Source: Deltaproteobacteria bacterium
GTDB lineage: Bacteria > Desulfobacterota > Desulfuromonadia > Desulfuromonadales > BM103
Assembly (NCBI GenBank): GCA_024636155.1
Contig: JAGXHM010000135.1
Span: 1-64,000, forward strand
DNA: 64,000 nt
Direction of reading: 5' to 3'
Under the pieces are notes generated by a model. The model was given only the letters and a program-made list of their open reading frames with translations. It was not told the origin of the DNA and searched no databases. Each line of letters begins with the position of its first letter. The stretch's first letter is position 1. Both the position numbers and the translations under genes were made by a program. Positions 36,559 through 45,613 of the stretch are shown here, one piece after another.

Positions 36559-37776
36559 TTACTTCTTCAACAGTTTGCAGGTGCTTTTCTCTGGTGTGAT
36601 ATAAGCTTCGTCGCCAGGAATGGTGCGCAGGACCTTGTAGTAATCCCAGGGACCTTTGGACTCGGAAGGCTTTTTGACCTGGACCAGATACATGTCGTGA
36701 ATCATGCGGCCGTCGTCACGAATGTAACCGTTCTTGGCAAACATGTCGTTGATCGGCAACGATTTCATGGCCGCCATGACCGCGTGAGCTTCGTCTGTGC
36801 CGGCTTTGTCGACCGCCTTGAAGTAGTGCATCAGTGAGGAGTAAACGCCAGCCTGGCTCATCGTCGGCATGCTTTTATGGCGCGCCTGGAAACGCTTGGA
36901 CCAGGCACGTGATTCCTCGTCGCGGTCCCAGTAGAAGCCGGTGGTGAGCATCATACCCTGGGCGGTTTCGAGACCGAGGCTGTTGATGTCGGTGATGAAG
37001 ATCAGCAGACCAGCCAAGGTCTGGTTCTCTGTGATGCCAAACTCTTTAGCCTGCTTGATGGCATTGATGGTATCGCTACCGGCGTTAGCCAGGCCAATGA
37101 TCTTGGCGCCGGAGGCCTGGGCCTGCAGCAGGAATGAGGAAAAATCTGCGTTCGGGAAGGGTACGCGTACTTTGCCAAGCACTTTACCGCCGCTGGCCGT
37201 GACGACGTCGGCGGTGTCACCTTCGAGCGAATGTCCGAAAGCGTAGTCGGCGGTGATGAAAAACCAGGTGTCACCACCGTTGGCGACGACCGCCTTGCCG
37301 GTCCCGACCGCCAGAGCGTAGGTGTCGTAGGTCCAGTGTACGTTGGTTGCGATGCAGTTGCTGTTGGTGATCTTGGTCGAGCCACCGGTTGAAATCAAGG
37401 TGACCTTGTTCTTCTGGTTAGCTATTTCCATAACGGCCAGCGCCGTTGATGACGTTGACAGGTCGGCGATGACGTCGACTTTGTCTGCATCGAACCATTC
37501 GCGGGCTTTGTTGGCTGCTATGTCGGCTTTGTTCTGGTGGTCGGCAGAAGTGAACTCAATCTTTTTGCCGAGCACAATTCCACCGTAGTCCTCGATGGCC
37601 ATCTGGGCCGCAAGCGCCGAACCCGGGCCACTGAGGTCCGCGTAAGCTCCTGACATGTCGGTCATGACGCCGACCTTCAGTACGCCGTCTGACAGACCAG
37701 CCGCCGATGCTCCAGAAACTGCCATGACCAGAGCCAATCCGGTACCAAATGCAGATAACAACCTTTTCTTTGCCAT
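36559..37776 (-). CDS. ABC transporter substrate-binding protein (LivK-like)
   Basis: A 405-residue periplasmic type-I binding protein. The start at 37776 (MAKKRLLSAFGTGLALVMA) gives a clean Sec signal peptide ending ASA and has AAGGAG before it; the longer ORF-track start adds 28 residues without a signal. The mature part begins VLKVGVMTDMSGAYADLSGPG, typical of amino acid/amide receptors. The branch (ADHQNKADIAANKAREW, FITADYAFGHSLEGD) is one often tied to uncharacterised substrates rather than leucine, so the cargo is uncertain. Confidence 0.9.
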   Translation of the reverse strand: MAKKRLLSAFGTGLALVMAVSGASAAGLSDGVLKVGVMTDMSGAYADLSGPGSALAAQMAIEDYGGIVLGKKIEFTSADHQNKADIAANKAREWFDADKVDVIADLSTSSTALAVMEIANQKNKVTLISTGGSTKITNSNCIATNVHWTYDTYALAVGTGKAVVANGGDTWFFITADYAFGHSLEGDTADVVTASGGKVLGKVRVPFPNADFSSFLLQAQASGAKIIGLANAGSDTINAIKQAKEFGITENQTLAGLLIFITDINSLGLETAQGMMLTTGFYWDRDEESRAWSKRFQARHKSMPTMSQAGVYSSLMHYFKAVDKAGTDEAHAVMAAMKSLPINDMFAKNGYIRDDGRMIHDMYLVQVKKPSESKGPWDYYKVLRTIPGDEAYITPEKSTCKLLKK

Positions 37777-37807
37777 GTCTTCATCTCCTTGGTTGGGTTT
37801 GAACGTG

Positions 37808-38521
37808 TTACACGCCCAAAAGTTCATGCAGCTCATCAAGATTCGCTTCGAGCTCATCATTCATGATCATCTTCACAATGCGACCATGTTCGAGTACATA
37901 GTGGCGATCTGCCAGTCCCTTAGCGAAATGAAAGTTCTGTTCTACCATAACGATTGTGTAGCCGCGCTCCTTGAGCATCGAGATGACACGTCCCATGGCT
38001 TCGACAATGACCGGTGCCAACCCTTCGGTGATCTCGTCGAGTAGCAGCAGACGGGCTCCGGTGCGCAGAATCCGGGCTAGTGCCAGCATCTGCTGTTCAC
38101 CCCCGGAAAGCCGTGTGCCTTGAGCGGCGCGGCGTTCCTTGAGATTGGGAAACATCTCGTAGATTTCCTCCACCGTCATACCACCGCTTTGCAGAACCGG
38201 AGGAAGAAGCAGGTTCTCCTCCGTGGTCAGACCAGGGAAAATGCCACGCTCTTCGGGGCAATAACCGATGCCGAGCGGCGCGATTTTGTAAGGCGGCAGG
38301 TTGATTGCTTCGTGACCGTTGACCATCACCGAACCGGAACGTTTGGAGATCAGGCCAATGATCGACTTGAGGGTGCTGGTGCGTCCGGACCCGTTCCGAC
38401 CAAGCAGGGTGACAAGCTCACCCTCACCGACGTTGAAGTCGATGCCGTGGAGTACGTGGGATTCGCCGTAAAAAGCGTGCAGGTCGACGACACGCAAGAG
38501 TTCGTTGGCAACGTCATGCAT
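37808..38521 (-). CDS. livF: ABC transporter ATP-binding protein LivF
   Basis: A 237-residue ATPase starting at 38521 (MHDVANELLRVV); the 46 extra residues in the ORF track are antisense-like sequence overlapping livG. Signature LSGGEQQMLALARIL and Walker B LLLLDEITEGLAP are normal. Walker A reads GRNGSGRTS, with Arg in place of the nucleotide-binding Lys. The start overlaps the livG stop by eight bases. Confidence 0.92.
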   Translation of the reverse strand: MHDVANELLRVVDLHAFYGESHVLHGIDFNVGEGELVTLLGRNGSGRTSTLKSIIGLISKRSGSVMVNGHEAINLPPYKIAPLGIGYCPEERGIFPGLTTEENLLLPPVLQSGGMTVEEIYEMFPNLKERRAAQGTRLSGGEQQMLALARILRTGARLLLLDEITEGLAPVIVEAMGRVISMLKERGYTIVMVEQNFHFAKGLADRHYVLEHGRIVKMIMNDELEANLDELHELLGV

Positions 38522-39269
38522 GGTGACCTCCGACGTAGGCTTCGAGCACAGACGGGTTTTCCGAAACTTCCTGGTAGCTTCCTTCGGCCAGGATCTGTCC
38601 TCTCTGTAATACCGTGATGGTGTCCGAGAGGTCTGCCACCACTTTGAGATTGTGCTCAACCATAAGGACCGTACGGTTTTCCGCCACCTTGCGAATCAGT
38701 TCCATGACCCGTCCTACATCCTCATGCCCCATTCCCGAGGTGGGTTCGTCGAGCAGCATCACTTCCGGTTTCAAGGCCAGGGTGGTGGCCAGTTCCAGCG
38801 CGCGTTTGCGGCCGTAAGGGAGCTCTACCGCAACGGCGTCCGCATAATCTGCAAGTTCAACCTCTTCCAGAGCTGCCATCGCAAGTTCGTTAAGATTGTT
38901 GAGGCTTTTGTCCGACTTCCAGAAGTGAAAGGATGTACCGGTTTCTCTTTGCAGTGCGACCCGAACATTTTCCAAAACACTCAGATGGGGAAAAACCGCT
39001 GAGATCTGGAATGAGCGCACCAGCCCGCGACGCGCCAGAGCCGCAGAGTTCCTTCCGGTTACGTTCTTATCCTTGTAGAAAATCTGCCCGAAACTGGGCT
39101 CGAGAAATTTGGTGAGAAGATTGAAAACCGTGGTCTTGCCTGCGCCGTTGGGGCCGATCAAGGCGTGGATTGAGCCTTTGCGGACCTTGAGATTAACCCC
39201 TCTAACGGCGATGAACCCGGAGAACTCCTTGGTCAGATTGCGTGTTTCGATGATGTATTCAGTGCCCAT
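38514..39269 (-). CDS. livG: ABC transporter ATP-binding protein LivG
   Basis: A 251-residue ATPase with a normal Walker A (GPNGAGKTT), Walker B (VMLLDEPTSGM) and LivG-type sequence RSFQISAVFPHLSVLENVRVAL. The signature region ELPYGRKRALELATTLAL replaces LSGGQ, as usual for LivG. The ATG at 39269 gives the family length; the ORF track begins at an upstream TTG. First gene of the operon, facing a 490-base AT-rich region. Confidence 0.92.
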   Translation of the reverse strand: MGTEYIIETRNLTKEFSGFIAVRGVNLKVRKGSIHALIGPNGAGKTTVFNLLTKFLEPSFGQIFYKDKNVTGRNSAALARRGLVRSFQISAVFPHLSVLENVRVALQRETGTSFHFWKSDKSLNNLNELAMAALEEVELADYADAVAVELPYGRKRALELATTLALKPEVMLLDEPTSGMGHEDVGRVMELIRKVAENRTVLMVEHNLKVVADLSDTITVLQRGQILAEGSYQEVSENPSVLEAYVGGHHA

Positions 39270-39763
39270 GCTTGTTGTGACTTCTCCGTGCTGCGCAATG
39301 GCCAAAATCCGAATGAAGTATGCCCTCTAGAGGGTGTTGAAATGGCGAACGCCTATAAATAGTTATAAACAGTACAGCAAGGGCTCTCTGGCATATTCGC
39401 GCATAAAGTATTACAGCTTTAAGCTCCCATAATACTAACTTATAAACACTGTTTTACAATACCAATCTTTGCAAGTCAAATGTAAGCAGCTTATCTTAAA
39501 GCATTATAAGCCTTTGAAATCACATAAAAACATATAATAATGTTTTTATTCTGATCGTTTTTACTGTTTTTTCATTATCTCCATAAGCTGGGTTTATCTG
39601 TGATTTTTTTGCATTTTTAAAATCTTGTTACCATTTGCTTTTTTGTTTACTATCCTTATAGTTCTTATCTACACACGATGCCCACTGGGCAATGGTCAAA
39701 AAAACCCAGCAGGATTGGTAGCATACCTGTGGCAAGTCATTCTGCTCTCTGGAGAAAGCTGTG
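39270..39763. other. AT-rich divergent promoter region
   Basis: No gene. Clearly richer in A+T than the flanks, with repeated TTATAA-like words. It must hold the promoters of livG (leftward) and the hydroxyacyl-CoA dehydrogenase gene (rightward). A perfect 8-bp inverted repeat AAAAACAT/ATGTTTTT with a six-base spacer lies at 39526-39547. A TATAAT is present in it but without a well-spaced -35. Confidence 0.5.
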
Positions 39764-40702
39764 ATGCTCAACAATATGGCAGTGATCGGTGCCGGTATCA
39801 TGGGGCGCAGCATCGCTCTCGTTTATGCGATGAATGATTGCAGTGTGCGTCTTTACGATACTGATATTGCGACTCTTGAAAGGGCTAAAGATCTTATCCG
39901 TGCCGACCTTGACCTACTGGTTCAGGAAGGGCTGTGCCCGGCTTCTCGAAGCCAGAAAATTCTCAAAAACATTTTTGTCACTGAAAACTTGAAGGAGGCC
40001 GTGGGTTCGGCCGAGCTCATTACCGAGGCGGTTCCTGAGCAGTTGGAGCTGAAATGGCAAGTATTGTCCCGCATCGAGGCACTCTCGAGCAGGAGTGCGA
40101 TCGTTGCTTCGAATACCTCAACGTTGCCTTTATCAGATCTGGCACGACACCTGACGAGACCAGAGCGGATGGTCATTACCCATTTTTTCAACCCAGCACA
40201 CCTGGTGCCGTTGGTGGAAGTGATCAAGACAGAAACTACACCGGACGAAGTACTCTCTGATGTTTTGGTTTTCCTGCGTCGAATCGGCAAGGTTCCGGTG
40301 GTTCTGAAGAAAGAAGTCCCGGGCTTTATCGCCAACCGTCTGCAGGCCGCAGTGATGCGCGAGGCGTTGCATCTGATTCACATCGGCGTTGCTGATATGC
40401 ATGACGTGGATACGGCGATGACTTGCGGACCGGGTTTCCGCTGGTCAATCATCGGCCCGTTGGAAACGGCTGATTTCGGTGGTCTGGACACCTGGCAGAG
40501 CGTCATGGGCAACCTGGCTCCTGAACTTGACAATGCGCGCAAGGCTCCTGAGGTGATCAAGGAGATGAACCGGAAGGGCCACCTCGGCGTCAAGACCGGG
40601 CAGGGTTTCTACACATATCCGACAGGAGAGGTCGTGGCCGAGAAGATCCGCAGCCGCGACCTGGCTTTCATCCGGCTCTTGAAACTACGCTGCAGGGAGT
40701 GA
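39764..40702 (+). CDS. 3-hydroxyacyl-CoA dehydrogenase family protein
   Basis: A 312-residue NAD-dependent dehydrogenase of the 3-hydroxybutyryl-CoA type. The cofactor loop is VIGAGIMGRSIA; the catalytic histidine lies in ITHFFNPAHLVPLVEVI; KEVPGFIANRLQAAVMREALHL and HLGVKTGQGFYTYP close the two domains. The ATG at 39764 has GGAG at suitable distance. It may act in butyrate/crotonate or amino-acid degradation; the neighbouring transporter suggests a co-regulated catabolic role but no partner enzyme is adjacent. Confidence 0.88.
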   Translation: MLNNMAVIGAGIMGRSIALVYAMNDCSVRLYDTDIATLERAKDLIRADLDLLVQEGLCPASRSQKILKNIFVTENLKEAVGSAELITEAVPEQLELKWQVLSRIEALSSRSAIVASNTSTLPLSDLARHLTRPERMVITHFFNPAHLVPLVEVIKTETTPDEVLSDVLVFLRRIGKVPVVLKKEVPGFIANRLQAAVMREALHLIHIGVADMHDVDTAMTCGPGFRWSIIGPLETADFGGLDTWQSVMGNLAPELDNARKAPEVIKEMNRKGHLGVKTGQGFYTYPTGEVVAEKIRSRDLAFIRLLKLRCRE

Positions 40703-40978
40703 GCTGCGTCGCAAGGTCTCGACGCAGATGACACCAGCATCCCGGCAACGAGCATTGTCTCAGGGATGAAGGAGGTTCTCAAATACCGGAACACCTGGCT
40801 CACTCTTCATGTTTTACAAAAATCACGCTCAACAATAGCCACTGGACGCCCGCCCGACAGTATTATTATTTATATTCTCGCAACTCATTTTCACCAGACC
40901 TAAGTACTTATTTGTCATTAAATTCAATGGCATCCTCCCAGTGCCCAGCAACGTCCGACACGGCGAGCCAAATAAAAA
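40703..40978. other. Intergenic, no gene seen
   Basis: The stretch between the dehydrogenase stop and the terminator hairpin has only short unconvincing frames and no recognised element. Confidence 0.4.
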
Positions 40979-41011
40979 AAGCGGGAACAGAATTTTATTC
41001 TGGCCCCGCTT
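40979..41011. terminator. Bidirectional rho-independent terminator
   Basis: Stem AAGCGGGAACAGAAT / ATTCTGGCCCCGCTT with two mismatches, followed by TTTGTTTTT on the plus strand and preceded by seven A's (a T-run on the minus strand). It separates the convergent dehydrogenase (+) and GntR (-) genes and resembles the hairpin at 17778. Confidence 0.75.
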
Positions 41012-41053
41012 GTCTTTGTTTTTCGATTATCTCGTCCCGCGTTCCGGATTTTA

Positions 41054-41782
41054 TCAGGCGCCTTTTTCATTGAGAAGTTGAGCCATCTTCTCCTCAACCA
41101 TTTTCAGATGTTCCATCATCTTCTGACGTGCCAATTCAGGCTTCTGGTCGGCAATTGCCTCCATAATCTCACGGTGGTGAGTCAGCAGCAGCTGGATATG
41201 GCCCTGCTGTTGATAGAATTCCATCAAGGCAACTTGAATGGTGGCATTGAAGAGAGAGTGGACGGAGTCGAGCACATGCATCTGTAAGCTATTGTGACTT
41301 GCCGCGGTAATCGCATAATGAAATTCCGCATCAACCTCAGGGTTCCACCCTCCCTTGGCCGCCTGCTTTTCCATAACCGCATAAATCCGACGCAGATCCG
41401 CCAGATCATCAGCGTTGGCCCGCTCTGCTGCAAGATAAGCCGACCAGCTTTCCAAACCCATGCGGACTTCGGCAAGCGCCCGCAGCAGCGCCGGGTCCCG
41501 TTTCTCCACCAATATGGCCAGTGGATCCATGATGCTGCCCTCAGTCAGAGCCTTGACAAAAGTACCACCACCCTGACGCGAGTCCAGGAAACCCATCGCC
41601 TCGAGAACCATAATCGCCTCACGAACGGAAGGTCGACTGACTCCCAACATGGTTGCCAAATCCCGCTCCGAGGGGATACGATCCCCCGGCTTGAGCTCCC
41701 CATTGGAAATCAATTGTTTGATCTGATCGACAATTTCTTCGGATATTTTTTTCGGCCGGATCGGCTTAAGAACAATGGTCAT
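41054..41782 (-). CDS. FadR/LldR-type GntR transcriptional regulator
   Basis: A 242-residue regulator. The winged helix-turn-helix (residues ~8-75) contains ELKPGDRIPSERDLATMLGVSRPSVREAIMVLEAMGFL-type sequence; the FCD ligand domain follows with the metal-site histidines (EFHYAITAASHN; LLTHHREIMEAI). The start at 41782 is favoured over the upstream ATG, which lies in the operator and has no ribosome site. A TGGTATGACCA palindrome 22 bases upstream suggests autoregulation; matching sites precede lutC and the TRAP/glc operon, so lactate or a related acid is the likely effector. Confidence 0.9.
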   Translation of the reverse strand: MTIVLKPIRPKKISEEIVDQIKQLISNGELKPGDRIPSERDLATMLGVSRPSVREAIMVLEAMGFLDSRQGGGTFVKALTEGSIMDPLAILVEKRDPALLRALAEVRMGLESWSAYLAAERANADDLADLRRIYAVMEKQAAKGGWNPEVDAEFHYAITAASHNSLQMHVLDSVHSLFNATIQVALMEFYQQQGHIQLLLTHHREIMEAIADQKPELARQKMMEHLKMVEEKMAQLLNEKGA

Positions 41783-41803
41783 GCCTTTTCTCCACTCGTA
41801 ATT

Positions 41804-41814
41804 TGGTATGACCA
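41804..41814. promoter_or_regulatory. Operator upstream of the GntR regulator gene
   Basis: TGGTATGACCA in the context ATTTGGTATGACCATTT. Same core as sites at 22714 and 27147. Position just before the start codon implies autorepression. Confidence 0.78.
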
Positions 41815-41932
41815 TTTCTTAGCATAACAAGGGGAGTTTTACAACGGCAAAGCCACAACTAAAAAGGGAGAGTCACCGTTCGAAGACAGCCCCTAACTTA
41901 CAGCTTATAGCCCTAAAACCTACAGCAAGTTT

Positions 41933-42679
41933 TCAACCCATCCCACTCTTGTAACGTTTCAACCAGCCTTGCAGATATTCTTCTTCATGTTCAAGCTCAA
42001 AAGCATTGATCAGACCACGACGCAAGGCGACCGAAAAAGCTCGGTTGCGTAGATTAAAGGCATCGCCGACCTTGTCACTCTGAAATTGCTCCTGGTCGAG
42101 ACTCAACTTGCCGTAGAGAGAGTTGAGTCGGCTTTGCACCCCACGGCGGGAAAGATAGCGGCGTTGGGCAATGAGATTGTCAGTCAAGCCAAGACAAAGG
42201 TCAACCAGGGCTTCGTATTCGATATCGGAAAGAGCCGTTTGACTGTGGCCGGTACGTCCCTGAACTTTGCGAACTTCTGGATCGATCCAGCATTGATCAT
42301 CAAACAAGACCGTGGCCATAGCCGCAGAGATCTTCTCGCGGGGGCTTGATTTAAGGACATAGCCATAGACCGTTTCCGGTGGCACAATCTTGGCCAGGGT
42401 GCGCACGTACATCTCGTCTTTAAACTGACTCCAGAAGACGATCCGCGCCTTAGGTTTGCGTTCCCAGAGCGCTTTGGCAAACGCAACGCCATTCATCTGC
42501 GGCATCTGGATGTCACTGATAACCAGAGGCTCATCATGGGCTTGCGCCAGTTCAAAAGCGACCAGGCCGTCAGGTGCATGCTCAATCACACAGTCATGCT
42601 CCCATTCGTCGACCATCTGCTTGAGAAACTCGAAATCCTTGGGATTGTCTTCGGCTATAATCAGGGCACAAGGTGCCAT
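41933..42679 (-). CDS. NarL-type response regulator (divergent HTH)
   Basis: A 248-residue regulator. The receiver (1-125) has the acidic pair EDN, phosphoacceptor Asp in VISDIQMPQMNG and a conserved Lys (VLKSS). The C-terminal part LSDIEYEALVDLCLGLTDNLIAQRRYLSRRGVQ resembles a LuxR helix-turn-helix but is diverged, and a further ~60 residues follow. It is encoded 12 bases after its sensor kinase. AAGGAG precedes the ATG. Confidence 0.85.
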   Translation of the reverse strand: MAPCALIIAEDNPKDFEFLKQMVDEWEHDCVIEHAPDGLVAFELAQAHDEPLVISDIQMPQMNGVAFAKALWERKPKARIVFWSQFKDEMYVRTLAKIVPPETVYGYVLKSSPREKISAAMATVLFDDQCWIDPEVRKVQGRTGHSQTALSDIEYEALVDLCLGLTDNLIAQRRYLSRRGVQSRLNSLYGKLSLDQEQFQSDKVGDAFNLRNRAFSVALRRGLINAFELEHEEEYLQGWLKRYKSGMG

Positions 42680-42691
42680 GGCGACTTCTCC

Positions 42692-44059
42692 TTACAATAA
42701 TGGCAACAGAAATTCGAAACGTGTTCCTGAAGAAAAACGTGATTTACGCCAAATGGATTGAGCTCCGATCGCCCGGGCCCGTTCCTGGATGTTGTGCAAA
42801 CCTCTCCCTCCCGAAGCTGTTGGCAACTGGGGGACATGATCAAAACCTCGACCATTATCTTCTACGGCAACCACCAGCGTTCTGCCACGCAGCGTCATAG
42901 CAACTTCCAGCTTACTGGCATGAGCATGCCGTAACACATTATTAATCGCTTCGGCAACAATCCGATAGATGGTCACCTGAGTCAGCCGTGGCAATTCGAG
43001 ATCGGCAGCATCGTCATTAGCCAGTAAGTGGTATGTGGGGGAACCTGATGGTTCACAAGACTTCTCCAACAAGGATTGGATGGCTGCAGGCAAGCCAAGA
43101 ATGTCCAGTGTCTGCGGATGCAGATTGTCCATCACTACTCTCAGGTTAGTCATTGCCCGCTGGAGATCTACCTCAAGAGAAGCGGCCTCGTCACCACAGG
43201 AGGTTTGCTGGCGCAGACTTTCCAGCCCCCTGCGAACGGCTGAAAGATCGGCAAGGGTCTGGTCATGAATATCCATCGCGATACGCCGACGTTCCTCTTC
43301 GGCGCCTTCGAGGAGTTTTTCGGCAGCCACCACCCGAATCAGCTGTTCTGTCATCTGGTTGATGGAGACCGCCAGACCATCGAGTTCGTCACGCACCACG
43401 TCCGGCGCCGGAGGAGGAACAAATTCACCAGCAGTGATGCGGGCGGCACTATCAGAAAGCACCTGGATGCGACGCAGGATATGGCGGGCAAAACCGAGAG
43501 AAAGCAAAATCCCCACCAGGATGGCAAAACCAAGAACAACAATCGTCACAAAAGTTGTCTCGGCAATCAGGGCATCGATATCTTGACTGTGCACATTACT
43601 CAGATTTTCGCGGCGCTGATTCAACGCACCAAGTTGTTCCTTGATGTTGGGACGCAGCAGATCCAATGTTGCATCAAAGCTCTCCAACCGCATCCCCAAC
43701 TCAGGATTCAGATCGGCAACTCTCTGCTGCAGCAAACTCATGGACGGCACACCCAACAGCTCTGTTCCCTGCAAAGTATCAATCGCGACATCAAGGTGTT
43801 GATACATGTTCGCTATTTGCTCCAAAGCCTTGGGATCTGGCTCTGAAGACTGGCTAAGGAAGAGAACAACATTCTGCATACGTTGAGCCGCCATGTCGGC
43901 TTCTGCCAGAGCAATGAAAGCCGTCTTGAGGGTCTTGGCTTGCTGACGCTTGACCGACATGACCCAGTAGGTGAACTGCAAAAAACAGAGCAGCAGGGTC
44001 ATCAGACAAAGCACCGCGGCTGGCGCCATGATTATTTGGTGTTTTAGAGCAAGTCGCAT
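42692..44059 (-). CDS. NarX-type sensor histidine kinase
   Basis: A 455-residue membrane kinase: transmembrane helices at ~8-33 and ~168-192 flank a ~130-residue helical periplasmic sensor; a HAMP segment follows; the HisKA_3 phosphoacceptor is in ERRRIAMDIHDQTLADLS; the HATPase domain has EAINNVLRHAHAS and VEDNGRGFD. Partner of the regulator just downstream. The signal is unknown. Confidence 0.9.
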   Translation of the reverse strand: MRLALKHQIIMAPAAVLCLMTLLLCFLQFTYWVMSVKRQQAKTLKTAFIALAEADMAAQRMQNVVLFLSQSSEPDPKALEQIANMYQHLDVAIDTLQGTELLGVPSMSLLQQRVADLNPELGMRLESFDATLDLLRPNIKEQLGALNQRRENLSNVHSQDIDALIAETTFVTIVVLGFAILVGILLSLGFARHILRRIQVLSDSAARITAGEFVPPPAPDVVRDELDGLAVSINQMTEQLIRVVAAEKLLEGAEEERRRIAMDIHDQTLADLSAVRRGLESLRQQTSCGDEAASLEVDLQRAMTNLRVVMDNLHPQTLDILGLPAAIQSLLEKSCEPSGSPTYHLLANDDAADLELPRLTQVTIYRIVAEAINNVLRHAHASKLEVAMTLRGRTLVVAVEDNGRGFDHVPQLPTASGGRGLHNIQERARAIGAQSIWRKSRFSSGTRFEFLLPLL

Positions 44060-44086
44060 AGTTCGAAATTACCACAGAAAAAATAT

Positions 44087-44116
44087 TGTGGCACTGTGCA
44101 AACGCACAGTGCCACA
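44087..44116 (-). terminator. Rho-independent terminator of the OmpR-type two-component operon
   Basis: A perfect 13-bp stem TGTGGCACTGTGC / GCACAGTGCCACA with an AAAC loop. Read on the minus strand it is followed by ATATTTTTTC, a good T-run, directly after the kinase gene at 44151-45611. Confidence 0.85.
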
Positions 44117-44150
44117 GGAATCGACTGTTGATATGTGCTCTTGTGAAAAG

Positions 44151-45611
44151 CTATTCCAGAATTGTCATTTTCGGGTGTTTGCCCTCTTCCGGGCCCTCAA
44201 TTGGCAAACGCACGGAGAAGGAGCTGCCTTTGTTGGCTTCGGAGGTCACCGTTATGCCACCACCATGGGCCTCTGCAATCCACTTAACGATCGCCAAACC
44301 GAGACCGGTACCACCATCCATGCGGTTGCGTGCTTTATCGACCCGGTAAAAACGGTCAAAGACGTGGGATAAATGCTCGGCAGGGATACCGATGCCTGAG
44401 TCATTAATATCAACACGTGCAAAGCCATTGTCCATTGCCAGAACAATCTCTATGTGGCCATTTTCAGGTGTGTACTTCATGCCGTTGGAAATCAAGTTAA
44501 GAAACAGCTGGCGCAAACGCAAATCATCCCCACGGATACGAATTTCCTCATCAACTTCAAGCAGCAACTGAACCTCAATGTTCTTCGTCTCGCACAAAAG
44601 ACGACTCTGCAAGTAAAGCTCCTGCACCAGATCGCTCAGACTGAGCTCTTTCATCTCCAGCGTCAGCTCTCCAACCTCGCTCTTGGCCAAGGTCAGTAAG
44701 CCCTCAATAATCCGCTCCATGCGATCAATTTCTTCCATATTGGAAGTTAACATGTCACGGAATTCTTCCGGAGTCTTGGCCCAGCGCAGGGTAACTTCGG
44801 TTTCACCGCGTAGAATGGTGAGTGGTGTACGTAGCTCATGGGAGGCATCGCCGGAAAACTGTCGGACACGGCGGAAAGACTTGTCCAGCCGATCGAGCAT
44901 CTGGTTCAGGCAAGCTACCATCTGCGCGAGTTCATCTTGATGCTGGCCTAAAGGTAGTCGCCGGGAAAGGTTGTCCGCAGTAATCCCTTGGGCAGCTTCG
45001 GTGACTTCGATGATCGGCGCAATGGTACGTTCTGCCAATAACCAGCAGCCAAGACATAACCAGAAGATCGCAAACGGGCCAACGACCAGGTAAATCAGAC
45101 GTAGTTCCTCGATGGTTTGCTGTAGTGGACCGAGCTCCTGGCCAACCAGGGCCACACCCAACAGACGACCATTCTCCACCAAAGGATAGGAGAGTAATCG
45201 CAAACTCCCCCCCTCAGCTTGTTCAATAGTCTCTATATGTTCATGCAGCCAACGCACCTGTTGGCGAGCAACTGGCCCGAAAGGAAGCTCTCGCTTTTGC
45301 AGGTTATCCGACTTACAAGCCTGCTGCAGACTAGAATCGCGCAACTCTACAAAAGCTCCCCAGTTGTCGCTGTGAGCCAGGTTCTGCAGGCCATTGCAGT
45401 TTGGTTCTGCGCTGCTATCCTGAATGAGATCGGCACGGTGTTGATCAAGAGTACGAGCAATTTCCCTGACCTGACGGTCTACCTGTTCACGCAGGTTGTG
45501 GGAAAAATAGTGATACGAAAAAAGAGCACTGACTGCCAAAATGACTGCCAGTGTCATAGCGTACCAAAAAGTCAGACGGACCCGGATCGACCGTAGAGGT
45601 GAAACGGCCAA
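44151..45611 (-). CDS. OmpR-type sensor histidine kinase
   Basis: A 486-residue kinase with a transmembrane helix at ~13-34, a ~135-residue periplasmic domain, a second helix (~172-195), HAMP, HisKA (SGDASHELRTPLTIL) and HATPase (NLISNGMKYTP, DSGIGIP, GGTGLGLAI). It resembles the CusS/heavy-metal sensor branch but lacks obvious metal-ligand clusters in the sensor. It starts at TTG, two bases after the TAG stop of the response regulator gene, with GGAGG seven bases before it. Confidence 0.88.
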   Translation of the reverse strand: MAVSPLRSIRVRLTFWYAMTLAVILAVSALFSYHYFSHNLREQVDRQVREIARTLDQHRADLIQDSSAEPNCNGLQNLAHSDNWGAFVELRDSSLQQACKSDNLQKRELPFGPVARQQVRWLHEHIETIEQAEGGSLRLLSYPLVENGRLLGVALVGQELGPLQQTIEELRLIYLVVGPFAIFWLCLGCWLLAERTIAPIIEVTEAAQGITADNLSRRLPLGQHQDELAQMVACLNQMLDRLDKSFRRVRQFSGDASHELRTPLTILRGETEVTLRWAKTPEEFRDMLTSNMEEIDRMERIIEGLLTLAKSEVGELTLEMKELSLSDLVQELYLQSRLLCETKNIEVQLLLEVDEEIRIRGDDLRLRQLFLNLISNGMKYTPENGHIEIVLAMDNGFARVDINDSGIGIPAEHLSHVFDRFYRVDKARNRMDGGTGLGLAIVKWIAEAHGGGITVTSEANKGSSFSVRLPIEGPEEGKHPKMTILE

Positions 45612-45613
45612 GC

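Noticed and set aside
37776-37860. Extended N-terminus of the ABC binding protein
   Set aside because: The ATG at 37776 has the ribosome site and a proper signal peptide; the extension has neither.
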